Source: Mobilitalea sp. (GTDB taxonomy: Bacteria > Bacillota_A > Clostridia > Lachnospirales > Lachnospiraceae). From it: DNA of 14,591 nt. Positions 13,710 to 14,591 of this stretch are shown in pieces. A program made the translations under genes and the position numbers. The stretch lies in the NCBI GenBank assembly GCA_029974875.1, contig JARKQP010000394.1:1-14591 (forward strand), given 5' to 3'. The notes beneath the pieces are model-generated. The model saw only the letters and a program-made list of their open reading frames with translations, had not been told where the DNA came from and did no database searches. Positions within the stretch are counted from its first letter, which is position 1. Every line of letters starts with the position of its first letter.

Positions 13710-14591
13710 AAATTAAGAATAGAACCTTATTATGGACGTCAATCATTATTAGCTTTAGTATGATTATCTTTTTGTGCTCCTTTATTTATGTGTATAATGA
13801 GAAGCTGCTCAAGGATAACGTCACTTATTCACAGAAAATAGTTAAGAATACAGTGACCTATCTGGATAACTATATTGATGAGCTGGATTCCATAGCGATC
13901 AGTACAAATTATAATTATTACCTTCAAAACTATCTGATTGAAGAAATAGAAAATGAGACTGGCTATGGGAATTTTTCTAATAAGAAAAGCGTTCACGACT
14001 ATGAGATAAATTCGAAGCTGTTCGGATATGAAATAAATAACCGGATCGACGTTTCCTCCATTATGATTTTCGGGCGGAAGCGGTTATTGCTGTATAAGAC
14101 AATGTATTCCTATCAATATGTGGTGGATAATTTCACCAGATATCCCTGGTATAGCGATGCAATCAATGCTCCGAATAAGGTGAAGGTAACAGGACCCCAG
14201 CAGCATTCCTTTTTGCTCGGAAACACGGATGATACGGTTTCTATCAGCAGGATGATAAGAAATTATAAGGACGGTTCCTTTTTGGGAGTTATTTTGATTG
14301 ATGTGAATTTAAACCGGATCAAGGAAATCTGCGATGGGATTTTTCATGAATCCGAGGGAAAGATCTGTGTCATTAATGAGGAGGGACATCCTATTTATGA
14401 GCAGGACTCCGGTGTAAGGAATGAAAAGGCGCTCTCCTTGGAATTGTCGGACAAATTATTAGGGACAATCAATTCCGGGACAAGGGAAAACCTGATGTAT
14501 ACCGCTGCCGGTAAGGAATATCAGATTGTATATAACCAGATGGAAGGAACCGGCTGGATTGTCATGATGCTGACACCGGTGGATACCCTGC
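13706..14591 (+). CDS. YesM-like sensor histidine kinase (3' partial)
   Basis: The frame opens at GTG 13706, overlapping the regulator stop as GTGA, with AAGGAA (13698-13703) just upstream, and stays open to the window end (at least 295 codons). Residues about 8-30 form a membrane anchor (LLWTSIIISFSMIIFLCSFI), followed by an extracellular sensor with features of the double Cache domain of YesM kinases: YLDNYIDELDSIAIS, a FTRYPWYSDAI motif, TDDTVSISRMIRN, GVILIDVNLNRIKEI and EGTGWIVMMLTP at the end. The second membrane helix, HAMP, His_kinase and ATPase domains should lie beyond the window. It is the partner of the preceding response regulator and should sense an extracellular ligand, probably a carbohydrate, by family habit. 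Confidence 0.92.
   Translation, partial: MKIKNRTLLWTSIIISFSMIIFLCSFIYVYNEKLLKDNVTYSQKIVKNTVTYLDNYIDELDSIAISTNYNYYLQNYLIEEIENETGYGNFSNKKSVHDYEINSKLFGYEINNRIDVSSIMIFGRKRLLLYKTMYSYQYVVDNFTRYPWYSDAINAPNKVKVTGPQQHSFLLGNTDDTVSISRMIRNYKDGSFLGVILIDVNLNRIKEICDGIFHESEGKICVINEEGHPIYEQDSGVRNEKALSLELSDKLLGTINSGTRENLMYTAAGKEYQIVYNQMEGTGWIVMMLTPVDTL

Noticed and set aside
1..14591. CRISPR array, tRNA, rRNA, insertion sequence or prophage attachment site
   Set aside because: No spaced identical repeats, cloverleaf, rRNA signature, transposase or terminal inverted repeats were recognised; tRNA-scan or Rfam searches could not be run here.

Overview
The window reads like the chromosome of an anaerobic, low-to-moderate GC Firmicute, most likely a Clostridia/Lachnospiraceae member. 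The clues are a multi-cluster [FeFe] hydrogenase, a YesN/YesM-type AraC response-regulator and kinase pair, strong AGGAGG-type ribosome binding sites, a PadR-controlled drug exporter and a Gram-positive YfhO glycosylation module. This placement is inference; no rRNA or other phylogenetic marker is present.

Bases 1-1769 (+): the 3' part of a modular [FeFe] hydrogenase gene, whose N-terminal [2Fe-2S] domain lies before the window. It is followed 1 nt later by a small thioredoxin-fold [2Fe-2S] ferredoxin. A degenerate 13-bp polypurine tandem repeat (1767-1932) begins at the ferredoxin stop codon and runs into a hairpin terminator (1943-1986). That terminator appears to belong to a decayed gene on the opposite strand, a C-terminal scrap of a sugar ABC-transporter permease (1997-2110).

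Bases 2111-5311 (+): an AraC-type regulator (preferred start 2233), then a cytoplasmic GH20 beta-N-acetylhexosaminidase (preferred start 3722). With the permease scrap these look like the remains of an amino-sugar or glycan uptake and degradation locus.

Bases 5339-7567 (+): a self-contained PadR regulator and DHA2 exporter operon. Its promoter is TTGACA-N18-TATAAT, overlapped by two ATGT-N8-ACAT dyads that match the PadR operator pattern. This is the clearest regulatory architecture in the window.

Bases 7614-11676 (-): a three-gene operon in transcription order YfhO-like GT-C membrane protein, CsbB/GtrB-type polyprenyl-phosphate glycosyltransferase and GtrA-family flippase. Together they form a complete three-component system for decorating an extracellular polymer with a lipid-carried sugar.

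Bases 11677-14591: a divergent intergenic region, then a YesN-like response regulator (+) overlapping by 4 nt a YesM-like sensor kinase that starts at a GTG and runs off the window end. Nothing here clearly amounts to a new type of biological system. The most unusual items are the dual PadR operator/promoter, the polypurine minisatellite and the transporter relic.
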